Shown in pieces: positions 6,554 to 13,253 of a stretch of 64,000 bases of DNA. Each line of letters begins with the position of its first letter. Position 1 is the first letter of the stretch. The position numbers were made by a program, and so were the translations under genes. Below the pieces are notes generated by a model. The model worked only from the letters and a program-made list of their open reading frames with translations, was not told the origin of the DNA and made no database searches. Source of the stretch: Bacteroidaceae bacterium (GTDB taxonomy: Bacteria > Bacteroidota > Bacteroidia > Bacteroidales > Bacteroidaceae). The stretch covers positions 1 through 64,000 of the forward strand of contig JAFZGA010000009.1 in the NCBI GenBank assembly GCA_017555585.1. Direction: 5' to 3'.

Positions 6554-9409
6554 ATGAGAAAAATTACTTCTTTAATGTTGATGCTGCTATGTGCAGTGAC
6601 AACATTGTGGGCCGGTCCTACAGACCTTCCACAGATTACAACGGATGTAAACAATCCGATTTATTACACAATCGTGAACACCCGTTCTTCACAGCCTGGT
6701 GGTTACATGTACTTTGCTGGTGAGAGCGTTGGTATCAAAGATGAGCAGGTTGCTACTGTTGTTAACAAGCACAAGTTCTACTTCACCGGTAGCCACGATG
6801 AACTTTACGTTCACAATGCGGCTGCTCCTGGTTTGAAGCTCGCTACAATCGGTGATGGAAACAAAGCTGCAGGCTCTTGGACTGCTGAAGGTGCAGCTTG
6901 GGCTGTTGGTGTTTCACCAAAGGGTACAGGTCTTGCTTTCGGTCCTAAGGGTGGTTTGAATGGAAATAGCTGCTGGAACGAGTGTAACTATGCAACTGCT
7001 GCAGACGAACCAGACTTCACTACATGGAGCGCAAATGATGATGGTTCTGTTTTCCTTGTAGCGCTTGCCGAGGATTGCGAAATTAATATAAATGATTTCT
7101 ATACCATCGAGGCTCCATTGTTCGAGGCTACACAGGGTGTTAAAAAGGGTCTTGTTGTTAATGAGGATGGTTCACTTGGCTGGAATACTATTGACCTTAC
7201 AAACAAGAACTGCTACTGGATTCCTACAACTGTTAACGGTCAGACAGTGGCACTTAAGAACCTTGGTACAGAAAAGTATTTGAATGGTACAGAGGTCTCT
7301 ACTGAATATGTAGCTTCAACTGTTAAGGCACTTGGTCTTGGTCAGTATAACATTGTTTCTAATAACACTACTGTTCACGCAAATAATCACGGTGGCGGCA
7401 GCAATGCTAGTGGCAACATCGTTTCTTGGGGTGGTAGCGTTGGTTCTGCTTCGGCATGGCAATTTGTTGAGCAGCAGGATCCCGATGCTGTACAGGCAAT
7501 TGAAATCACTTACAACTTTACTTACAACGGTCAGGCTCTTGACGATTACACACAGACTGTGAATACTATAACTGGTGCTGAGTATCCTAACATCACTGTT
7601 GCATTCCCATTCGGTGTATCTGCTACAAAGCCAGAGGGTACAATTGCAAAGGAAGATGCGCCAGCTAAGACTGTTACTATTGCAGTTGAGGAGAACCTTC
7701 CTTTCAAGTATGCAGCAGATGCTAATAGTATAAAGAATTGGTATTATATTCAGCAGCACTCAAGTGCCGGTTATGGAAAATACTTGCAGTATGCTGAGAC
7801 TTACATTGAGTGGTTGGACGCAACAATAGCAGTGGATGAGGTTGACACTTATACTTGGGCATTTGTTGGTGACCCATTCGCTGGTTTCAAGATGGTGAAC
7901 TATGGTGCGCCTGCAGATGCAAATGCGGTGGTTTCTAACGGTTCGGGCAATCCTTCTTTCGGTGCTTTTGCCAATGCTACAGCTTGGAACATCAAAGCAA
8001 GTGCTACTAACAAAGATGCAGAGCACTTCTGCTTCCAATATCCCGGTAGCGATCAGTATATGAACGCTCAGAGTGGCAAAATTGCCTTCTGGGGTAGCGC
8101 AGACCAGGGTTCTACAATGTGGGTTACTGAGCGTGATATGACAGGTCTTGCAGATTTGCAGGCTCTTATCGTCCAGGTAGATGCAGCTGTTGCAGCTTAT
8201 GGTGAGGGTGGTACAACTGTTGGTTATTACACTGCAGAGAGTGTTGCTGCTTTGGCTACTGCTTTGGCTACTGCTAAAGAGGCTGCTGAAAGAAATGAGA
8301 GTGCTGCTGCGAACTCTGCTGCTCAGGCTGCTTTGCAGAGTACTGCAAATGCACTTGAGACAATTCAGCCAACAGAGGGTGCATTCTACTATATTGCAAG
8401 CGCAATGCCTTCATCAGACGGCCGCAGTGGTCAGAAGATGTATGTAAACAATGCTGGTGCAATGCAGTTCCAGAATGCAGCGACATTGGCTAATGTTTTC
8501 CAGTTCGTTCCTGCTGGTGACAACACTTTCTATCTTTACAATGTAGAGCGTGGCACATATTTGAATACAAATAAGCCACACAATGGTGGCCAAGCTACAG
8601 CTGTAGGCACAGAGGGTACTGTAAAGGTTGCTATTGCGAATATGGGTCGTGCTAATGTTGTATCTATTATTCCTAATGGTGGTGCTATGTTGCACGCACA
8701 GGCTTCTGGTAGCCAGGTTGTTGCTTGGAATAATACAGACAATGCCGGTGCTTCGGCTTGGATAATCAGCGAGGTTGCTGACATTACAGAGCTTTCTCAT
8801 GCTCTTACAGTAGGTGAAGCTGGTTACGCAACACTTTGCCTTGGCTACAATGCTACAATTCCTGCATTGGAAGGTGAGGAGTGTGGTGTGTACACAGCTG
8901 CTGTAATAGATGGTTATGCTGCTATGACTAAGGTTGAGGGTGTTCTTCCTGCAAATACTGCTGTAATTGTTAAGGCTGCTGCCGGTACATACAACTTCAA
9001 CTACGCAACAGGTGAGGTTTCTGCAATTGAGAATAATGAGCTCAAGGGTACAACTGTAAACAAGAACTTTACAGATGCTGCATATGTTCTTGGCGTTGTA
9101 GACGGCGAGGTTGGTCTTTACACTGCTGCTTACAATGTAAGCACTGATACAACAAACGATGGTACAGCTGAGGAGCCTGCAGTTACATACGAGGCTTGGA
9201 AGAACAATGCATTCAAGGCATACTTGCCAAAGGCTGCTGGTATGAACGCTGCTTCTTACAGCTTCCGTTTCCCAGGTACAACAGAAATCGAGAATGTAGT
9301 TGTAGAGAACGATGTTAAGGTTATCTACGACCTCACAGGCCGTCGCGTAAGCGAGATTACCGAGGCTGGTATCTACATTGTTAACGGCAAAAAGGTTTTG
9401 GTAAAGTAA
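6554..9409 (+). CDS. Large secreted protein with ricin-like modules and a C-terminal sorting-type tail
   Basis: 951 residues from the ATG at 6554. This start gives a clean signal peptide (MRKITSLMLMLLCAVTTLWA) and follows the promoter; an in-frame start 75 bp earlier lies on the promoter. Alternating segments such as YMYFAGE, KYLNGTE, KYLQYAE and TYLNTNK with trailing W residues look like several ricin-type beta-trefoil lectin modules (roughly residues 25-320, 385-530 and 605-740). A helical Ala/Glu-rich spacer (about 535-600) separates the last two. The C-terminus, VIYDLTGRRV then GIYIVNGKKVLVK, matches the tail of many secreted Prevotella/Bacteroides proteins and may direct export or surface anchoring. 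No catalytic domain is recognised. Codon usage is biased to a few codons, as in highly expressed genes. A surface glycan-binding role is inference. Confidence 0.75.
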   Translation: MRKITSLMLMLLCAVTTLWAGPTDLPQITTDVNNPIYYTIVNTRSSQPGGYMYFAGESVGIKDEQVATVVNKHKFYFTGSHDELYVHNAAAPGLKLATIGDGNKAAGSWTAEGAAWAVGVSPKGTGLAFGPKGGLNGNSCWNECNYATAADEPDFTTWSANDDGSVFLVALAEDCEININDFYTIEAPLFEATQGVKKGLVVNEDGSLGWNTIDLTNKNCYWIPTTVNGQTVALKNLGTEKYLNGTEVSTEYVASTVKALGLGQYNIVSNNTTVHANNHGGGSNASGNIVSWGGSVGSASAWQFVEQQDPDAVQAIEITYNFTYNGQALDDYTQTVNTITGAEYPNITVAFPFGVSATKPEGTIAKEDAPAKTVTIAVEENLPFKYAADANSIKNWYYIQQHSSAGYGKYLQYAETYIEWLDATIAVDEVDTYTWAFVGDPFAGFKMVNYGAPADANAVVSNGSGNPSFGAFANATAWNIKASATNKDAEHFCFQYPGSDQYMNAQSGKIAFWGSADQGSTMWVTERDMTGLADLQALIVQVDAAVAAYGEGGTTVGYYTAESVAALATALATAKEAAERNESAAANSAAQAALQSTANALETIQPTEGAFYYIASAMPSSDGRSGQKMYVNNAGAMQFQNAATLANVFQFVPAGDNTFYLYNVERGTYLNTNKPHNGGQATAVGTEGTVKVAIANMGRANVVSIIPNGGAMLHAQASGSQVVAWNNTDNAGASAWIISEVADITELSHALTVGEAGYATLCLGYNATIPALEGEECGVYTAAVIDGYAAMTKVEGVLPANTAVIVKAAAGTYNFNYATGEVSAIENNELKGTTVNKNFTDAAYVLGVVDGEVGLYTAAYNVSTDTTNDGTAEEPAVTYEAWKNNAFKAYLPKAAGMNAASYSFRFPGTTEIENVVVENDVKVIYDLTGRRVSEITEAGIYIVNGKKVLVK

Positions 9410-9612
9410 TAAGTGATTAAAAAGGCGAATTTTTGCGTTACGCTTGCCCTCTAAATCCTTATTTACGCAAAAGTAAACTGCGGTTTATCGGGCCGTCGCA
9501 AGCCTTAAACTTCATCCTTTTTATCTCACTTATTGAAAATAGAAAATGTAGGGGCGGGTTTTGCCCGCCCGTGCAAATAACATATTAGAAAATAAAAAAC
9601 ATTATAATATAT

Positions 9613-9777
9613 ATGAAAAAGGTATATAGCACACCTCTTGCAACAGAGGTAAACATTGAAGCAACCAACATGCTTGCAGCTTCATTGAAGTTAGACAATC
9701 AAAATACAGTAGATACCTCAAACGGCGGTCAGCTTTCAAGCGGTCACCGCGGCGAGTGGGGAAATTTATGGAACTAA
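9613..9777 (+). CDS. 54-residue Bacteroidales mini-protein (MKKxYxxP type)
   Basis: ATG at 9613 to TAA 9775-9777, 54 residues. It starts MKKVYSTPLATEVNIE, continues with TNMLAASL, and ends GGQLSSGHRGEWGNLWN. The plan (basic MKK start, a Pro at position 8, a small hydrophobic 'MLAAS' block, polar middle, Gly/Trp-rich tail) matches a type of short uncharacterised protein I associate with Bacteroidales genomes. No signal peptide core is long enough for Sec export. The stop codon lies inside the palindrome at 9769-9818. It follows the secreted protein by about 200 bp and might share its transcript. Function unknown. Confidence 0.6.
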   Translation: MKKVYSTPLATEVNIEATNMLAASLKLDNQNTVDTSNGGQLSSGHRGEWGNLWN

Positions 9778-9818
9778 ATAGTAAGGGGAGCAATTGCTCC
9801 CCTTACTATTTAGTTCCA
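9769..9818 (+). terminator. 50-bp perfect palindrome overlapping the mini-protein stop
   Basis: Two 25-bp arms meet at CAATTG without a spacer. The left arm contains GGAACTAAATAG, which includes the TAA stop. It is a probable terminator or cruciform. No long T-tract follows. Confidence 0.7.
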
Positions 9819-9840
9819 AACTCCACGAGCCGTTAGGCGA

Positions 9841-9905
9841 AAGTTGCGGTTAAGCGAGCGCAATGTAAGCTTGCTTACAAATTGCCCGGCGAGCGATAGC
9901 AACTT
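9841..9905. repeat. Nested imperfect hairpin
   Basis: AAGTTGC (9841-9847) pairs with GCAACTT (9899-9905), GCAAT with ATTGC, and TGTAAGC with GCTTACA around TT. This stacked arrangement is like that in the repeats at 4963-5031 and 23106-23182, although the sequence differs. Confidence 0.55.
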
Positions 9906-9938
9906 CAACAACTTGTTGTTAATGGGGTAACTTGTGGA

Positions 9939-9986
9939 ATTAACATAAATGAGGAGCGAAATTTTTCGCTCCTCATTTATGTTAAT
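9939..9986. repeat. 48-bp near-perfect palindrome
   Basis: 23-bp perfect arms (9939-9961 and 9964-9986) separated by TT. It contains ATGAGGAGCG and its complement. It directly abuts a fragment of the dispersed repeat family (9987-10022). It might insulate or terminate transcription entering the nuclease gene. Confidence 0.65.
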
Positions 9987-10022
9987 CGACGACGCCAACA
10001 GCAATAGGTCACGCGTAGTGTG
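9987..10022. repeat. Fragment of the dispersed GTCACGCGTAG repeat
   Basis: CGACGACGC..CAGCAATA.GTCACGCGTAGTG lines up with CGACGATGC..CAGTAATA.GTCACGCGTAGTG in the repeats at 4853-5048 and 6043-6240. The similarity stops just before the nuclease coding sequence begins at 10027. Confidence 0.65.
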
Positions 10023-10026
10023 GCCG

Positions 10027-10863
10027 ATGGCTGACGAAAATAAAACACTGACTGCGGTTAGCAATTCGGAGCTTAACGAGCAAATATTGCTCATTGAAAT
10101 TCGTCAGCCAATGGCTGGCGAATTTCAATGGGCGGACTTTGTTGCTATCGGCTTTAGCCATCATATTGAGATTATAACAAAGGCTAAGTCTTTAGATGCT
10201 CGTTTGTTCTATATACACGAATCAGCCACACGCTTTTGGAATAAATACACTTTAAGGGATTATCTCAAAGCAGATTTATACAACCACCGAGGAATACTCC
10301 CCAATAACTTCACTACCACAATGCCGAGTACAAAGCAGGCGTTAAAGGCAGTGAACGCATTCAAGGATGAATACTTGTTGGATTTTATCAATGTAGAAGA
10401 ACTTGATATACAAGATGAAGATTTGAACGAGCGTTTGCTCGAAAAGTCCATTGTGGATAATATCAGAAGGTTTATCCTGACCTTCGGACAGGATTTTATT
10501 TTCGTAGGAAACCAATATAGATTGGAGGTTTCGGGAGAGGAAATGTTTGTTGATTTGCTTTTCTTCAATCGAGAACTTAACTCACTTGTTGCTGTTGAGC
10601 TAAAATCAGGGAAATTCCGTTCTTCATATTTAGGACAATTGAGTACATATCTGTCGGCTCTTGACACATATGTAAGGAAAACGCACGAAAACCCCGCAAT
10701 TGGCATCCTGTTATGTCGTGATATGAATCAGTCGTTCGTTGAGTTTGCTATTCGAGACTATGACAAGCCTATGGGTGTTGCAACTTATAGGGCTACAAAA
10801 GATATGCCCGAGCGATTACGCAACGCACTACCCAATATTGAAGATTTAAAGAAATTGCTATAA
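10027..10863 (+). CDS. YhcG/DUF1016-type PD-(D/E)XK nuclease, N-terminally truncated
   Basis: 278 residues from the ATG at 10027; an in-frame ATG at 9949 lies inside a palindrome and would translate repeat sequence. The C-terminal half is a DUF1016 nuclease domain: FVDLLFF (D176), then VAVELKSGKF (E191, K193) gives the D...ExK active site, followed by SYLGQLSTYL and the conserved DKPMGVATY. The middle (about 40-100) matches the family segment with FSHHIEII and ARLFYIHESA. Family members usually have about 100 more N-terminal residues (the DUF1016_N helices), which are missing. The break coincides with the repeat fragment ending at 10022. No promoter is visible. It may be a decayed gene or a reduced nuclease. 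The active site residues are intact. Confidence 0.75.
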   Translation: MADENKTLTAVSNSELNEQILLIEIRQPMAGEFQWADFVAIGFSHHIEIITKAKSLDARLFYIHESATRFWNKYTLRDYLKADLYNHRGILPNNFTTTMPSTKQALKAVNAFKDEYLLDFINVEELDIQDEDLNERLLEKSIVDNIRRFILTFGQDFIFVGNQYRLEVSGEEMFVDLLFFNRELNSLVAVELKSGKFRSSYLGQLSTYLSALDTYVRKTHENPAIGILLCRDMNQSFVEFAIRDYDKPMGVATYRATKDMPERLRNALPNIEDLKKLL

Positions 10864-10920
10864 AAGAAAATGCAGACGAAGAGAGAACGATGATAATTTT
10901 CTTTCGTCTGTATTTCTTTT
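10863..10920 (+). terminator. Probable terminator after the nuclease gene
   Basis: The 18-nt arm 10863-10880 (ending CAGACGAA) pairs, with a couple of mismatches, with 10903-10920 (starting TTCGTCTG), which ends in CTTTTATT. Loop about 22 nt. Confidence 0.5.
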
Positions 10921-11109
10921 ATTACCTTTATATCGTTAGAGTTATCACATTGAAGCATAACAATGAAGAACTTAGAAATACGAACGGTTGCTATCTCGTT
11001 ACCCAATTTTCAAGCAATACGAATAACCTTTTAATTCTAAGATAATTGCAAATTCTCCACTTTTTTTTATAAAAAATGTAATAAAAATAGGTTATTATAA
11101 TAAAGACAC

Positions 11110-11117
11110 TATCTTTG
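11110..11117 (+). promoter_or_regulatory. -7 box of the OadA-like gene
   Basis: TATCTTTG at 11110-11117, 63 bp before the start codon, is an exact -7 match in an AT-rich stretch. No clear -33 TTTG at the usual spacing. The rest of 10921-11180 holds nothing recognisable. Confidence 0.55.
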
Positions 11118-11180
11118 CAGATAGAGATAGAATAATGTATAAGCGAGGGCGTACAGCCCGAAACAAAAAAAACATACATC

Positions 11181-12956
11181 ATGAAAAAGAAAATCAAATT
11201 CAGCTTGGTCTATCGCGACATGTTCCAATCGTCAGGAAAATTCCAGCCATTGGTCGATCAGCTCGAGAGGGTTGCACCGGCAATCATAGAGATGGGATGC
11301 TTCTCGCGCATTGAAACAAACGGCGGAGCATTCGAACAGGTGAACCTGATGGCAGGAGAAAATCCTAACAATGCAGTACGACGCTTCACAAAGCCATTCA
11401 ACGAAGCCGGAATACAGACACACATGCTGGACAGAGCATTGAACGCACTAAGAATGTTCCCTGTGCCGGCCGATGTGAGACGACTGATGTATAAGGTAAA
11501 GAAGGCACAGGGTGTAGACATCACAAGAATATTCTGCGGTCTTAACGACACACGCAACATCATTCCATCGATAAAATATGCTCTTGAGGCCGGTATGATA
11601 CCGCAGGCAACGCTATGTATCACCTCGTCGCCTATACACACCGTTGAATACTACAGCAACATTGCCGATGAGCTCATTGGTGCCGGAGCAACAGAGATAT
11701 GTCTCAAGGACATGGCTGGTATAGGCCGTCCCGACTTCCTTGGACGCCTTGTAAAGAGCATAAAGGAGAAACACCCTGAAATAATTATACAGTACCACGG
11801 ACACAGCGGTCCTGGCTTGTCTATGGCATCGATACTCGAAGTGTGCAAGAACGGTTGTGACATCATTGACACTGCTGTGGAGCCATTGTCATGGGGTAAG
11901 GTGCATCCTGATGTAATCAGTGTACAGGCAATGCTCAAGGATGCCGGTTTTGATGTGCCCGAGATAAATATGAACGCATATATGAAGGTGCGCAGCCTCA
12001 CACAAGAGTTCATAGACGACTGGATGGGAGTGTTCATGGATAACAACAACAAACTGATGAGCTCATTGCTACTGACCAGCGGACTGCCGGGCGGTATGAT
12101 GGGTTCTATGATGTCGGACCTTGCTGGTGTACACAAAGGAATAAACGGTATATTGCAAAGCAAGGGCAAGCCCACATACACACTCGATGAGCTTATGGTT
12201 GAGCTGTTCAACGAGGTAGCATATGTGTGGCCAAAGGTGGGTTATCCCCCATTGGTGACACCGTTCAGCCAATATGTAAAGAACATAGCCCTAATGAACC
12301 TGCTCTCACGTGCGCAGGACGAGCCACGTTTTAGCCGCATGGACGAGAGTATGTGGGGAATGATTCTGGGTAAGAGTGGTCGTCTGCCAGGAGAGGTAGC
12401 ACCCGAAATAATACAGCTTGCCAAAGAAAAAGGATATGAATTTACCGATGCCGACCCACAGAGCTTCTATCCCGATGCACTTGACAAGTTCCGCAAGGAG
12501 ATGGAAGAGCTTGGCTGGGATACAGGCGCTGACGATGAAGAACTTTGGGAGTTTGCCATGCACGACCGCCAATATCGCGACTATAAGAGCGGTGTGGCAA
12601 AAGAGCGTTTCCTTGCCGACATTGAGAAAGCCAAGGATAGCCAGATGGCAAGCAAGGGCGTGAGTATCGAAGAGATAAAGGCTATAAAACATGCAAAGGC
12701 CGATCCTATAGTAGCTCCAGAGAAAGGACAAATTGTCTGGGAAATAGTTGTAGAGGGTGAGTCATTGGCACCTGCCATAGGTAAGCATTATACAGCCGAC
12801 GAACTGTTCTGTACCATCATCACTCCATGGGGTGAGTTGCAGCCTGTTGCCACAGGACTCGGTGGACGCGTCGTTGAGATTTGCGCGAAGCAAGGAGATC
12901 ATGTCAACAGAGGAGAGATCATTGCCTATCTGCAACGCGATGAGCTGTTTAACTGA
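11181..12956 (+). CDS. Carboxyltransferase of the OadA / pyruvate carboxylase subunit B type, without a biotin lysine
   Basis: 591 residues. The N-terminal HMGL-like barrel keeps the metal ligands of carboxyltransferases: D13 (YRDMF), K176 (LKDMAG), H206 and H208 (YHGHSG). The middle follows the conserved domain of pyruvate carboxylase and oxaloacetate decarboxylase alpha (GLPGGMMGSM). In these enzymes the barrel moves CO2 between oxaloacetate or pyruvate and carboxybiotin. The last about 75 residues have a biotinyl-domain shape (GLGGRVVEICAKQGDHVNRG) but end EIIAYLQRDELFN; the A/V-MKM biotin acceptor expected at this fold is not visible. Biotin would then have to come from a separate carrier. 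The gene stands alone, without biotin carboxylase or oadB/oadG genes. Substrate is uncertain. Confidence 0.75.
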   Translation: MKKKIKFSLVYRDMFQSSGKFQPLVDQLERVAPAIIEMGCFSRIETNGGAFEQVNLMAGENPNNAVRRFTKPFNEAGIQTHMLDRALNALRMFPVPADVRRLMYKVKKAQGVDITRIFCGLNDTRNIIPSIKYALEAGMIPQATLCITSSPIHTVEYYSNIADELIGAGATEICLKDMAGIGRPDFLGRLVKSIKEKHPEIIIQYHGHSGPGLSMASILEVCKNGCDIIDTAVEPLSWGKVHPDVISVQAMLKDAGFDVPEINMNAYMKVRSLTQEFIDDWMGVFMDNNNKLMSSLLLTSGLPGGMMGSMMSDLAGVHKGINGILQSKGKPTYTLDELMVELFNEVAYVWPKVGYPPLVTPFSQYVKNIALMNLLSRAQDEPRFSRMDESMWGMILGKSGRLPGEVAPEIIQLAKEKGYEFTDADPQSFYPDALDKFRKEMEELGWDTGADDEELWEFAMHDRQYRDYKSGVAKERFLADIEKAKDSQMASKGVSIEEIKAIKHAKADPIVAPEKGQIVWEIVVEGESLAPAIGKHYTADELFCTIITPWGELQPVATGLGGRVVEICAKQGDHVNRGEIIAYLQRDELFN

Positions 12957-12971
12957 TTTTAAATTTATACG

Positions 12972-13005
12972 ACAAATCGTGGAGCTTCGAAGCTCCACGA
13001 TTTGT
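12972..13005 (+). terminator. Terminator of the OadA-like gene
   Basis: A 34-bp perfect palindrome: ACAAATCGTGGAGCTTC and its complement meet with no spacer, 15 bp after the stop. It ends in TTTGTATTTATAT. Confidence 0.75.
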
Positions 13006-13191
13006 ATTTATATAAACAGATATTCTCGTCACTTTGCTGAAAGCAAAGTTGCTCACGCTCGGCATAATTCAAGTTTATTTGATACTGCGCTCAGTTATTC
13101 GCAACATTGTTTTCCACGGCATGACACGCTTCGCTATTTTGCAGGTTGCAAACCCTGACACCCAATATTGTCGAGTTGTCCGATAAAAGGC
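13006..13191. repeat. Non-coding stretch with a degenerate, inverted copy of the dispersed repeat
   Basis: Read on the minus strand, 13111-13170 gives CAATATTGGGTGTCAGGGTTTGCAACC followed by GCGAAGCGTGTCATGCCG in short pieces. These match CAATATTGAGTATCAGGG and GTCATGCCGACAGAGCGAAGCG of the repeat at 4853-5048. A small hairpin, ACTTTGCT-gaa-AGCAAAGT, lies at 13031-13049. No gene is seen. Confidence 0.55.
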
Positions 13192-13229
13192 AACAGCATC
13201 GATATCCACACGTGGATATCGATGCTGTT
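13192..13229 (-). terminator. Terminator of the GH35 gene
   Basis: 18-bp perfect arms (AACAGCATCGATATCCAC and complement) separated by AC, 25 bp beyond the minus-strand stop at 13254. On the minus strand it is followed by GCCTTTTATC. Confidence 0.65.
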
Positions 13230-13253
13230 ATAAATCATCAGAACTTATTTACA

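Noticed and set aside
9949..10026. Upstream in-frame start for the YhcG-type nuclease
   Set aside because: The extra 26 residues are translated palindrome and repeat sequence, not family sequence.
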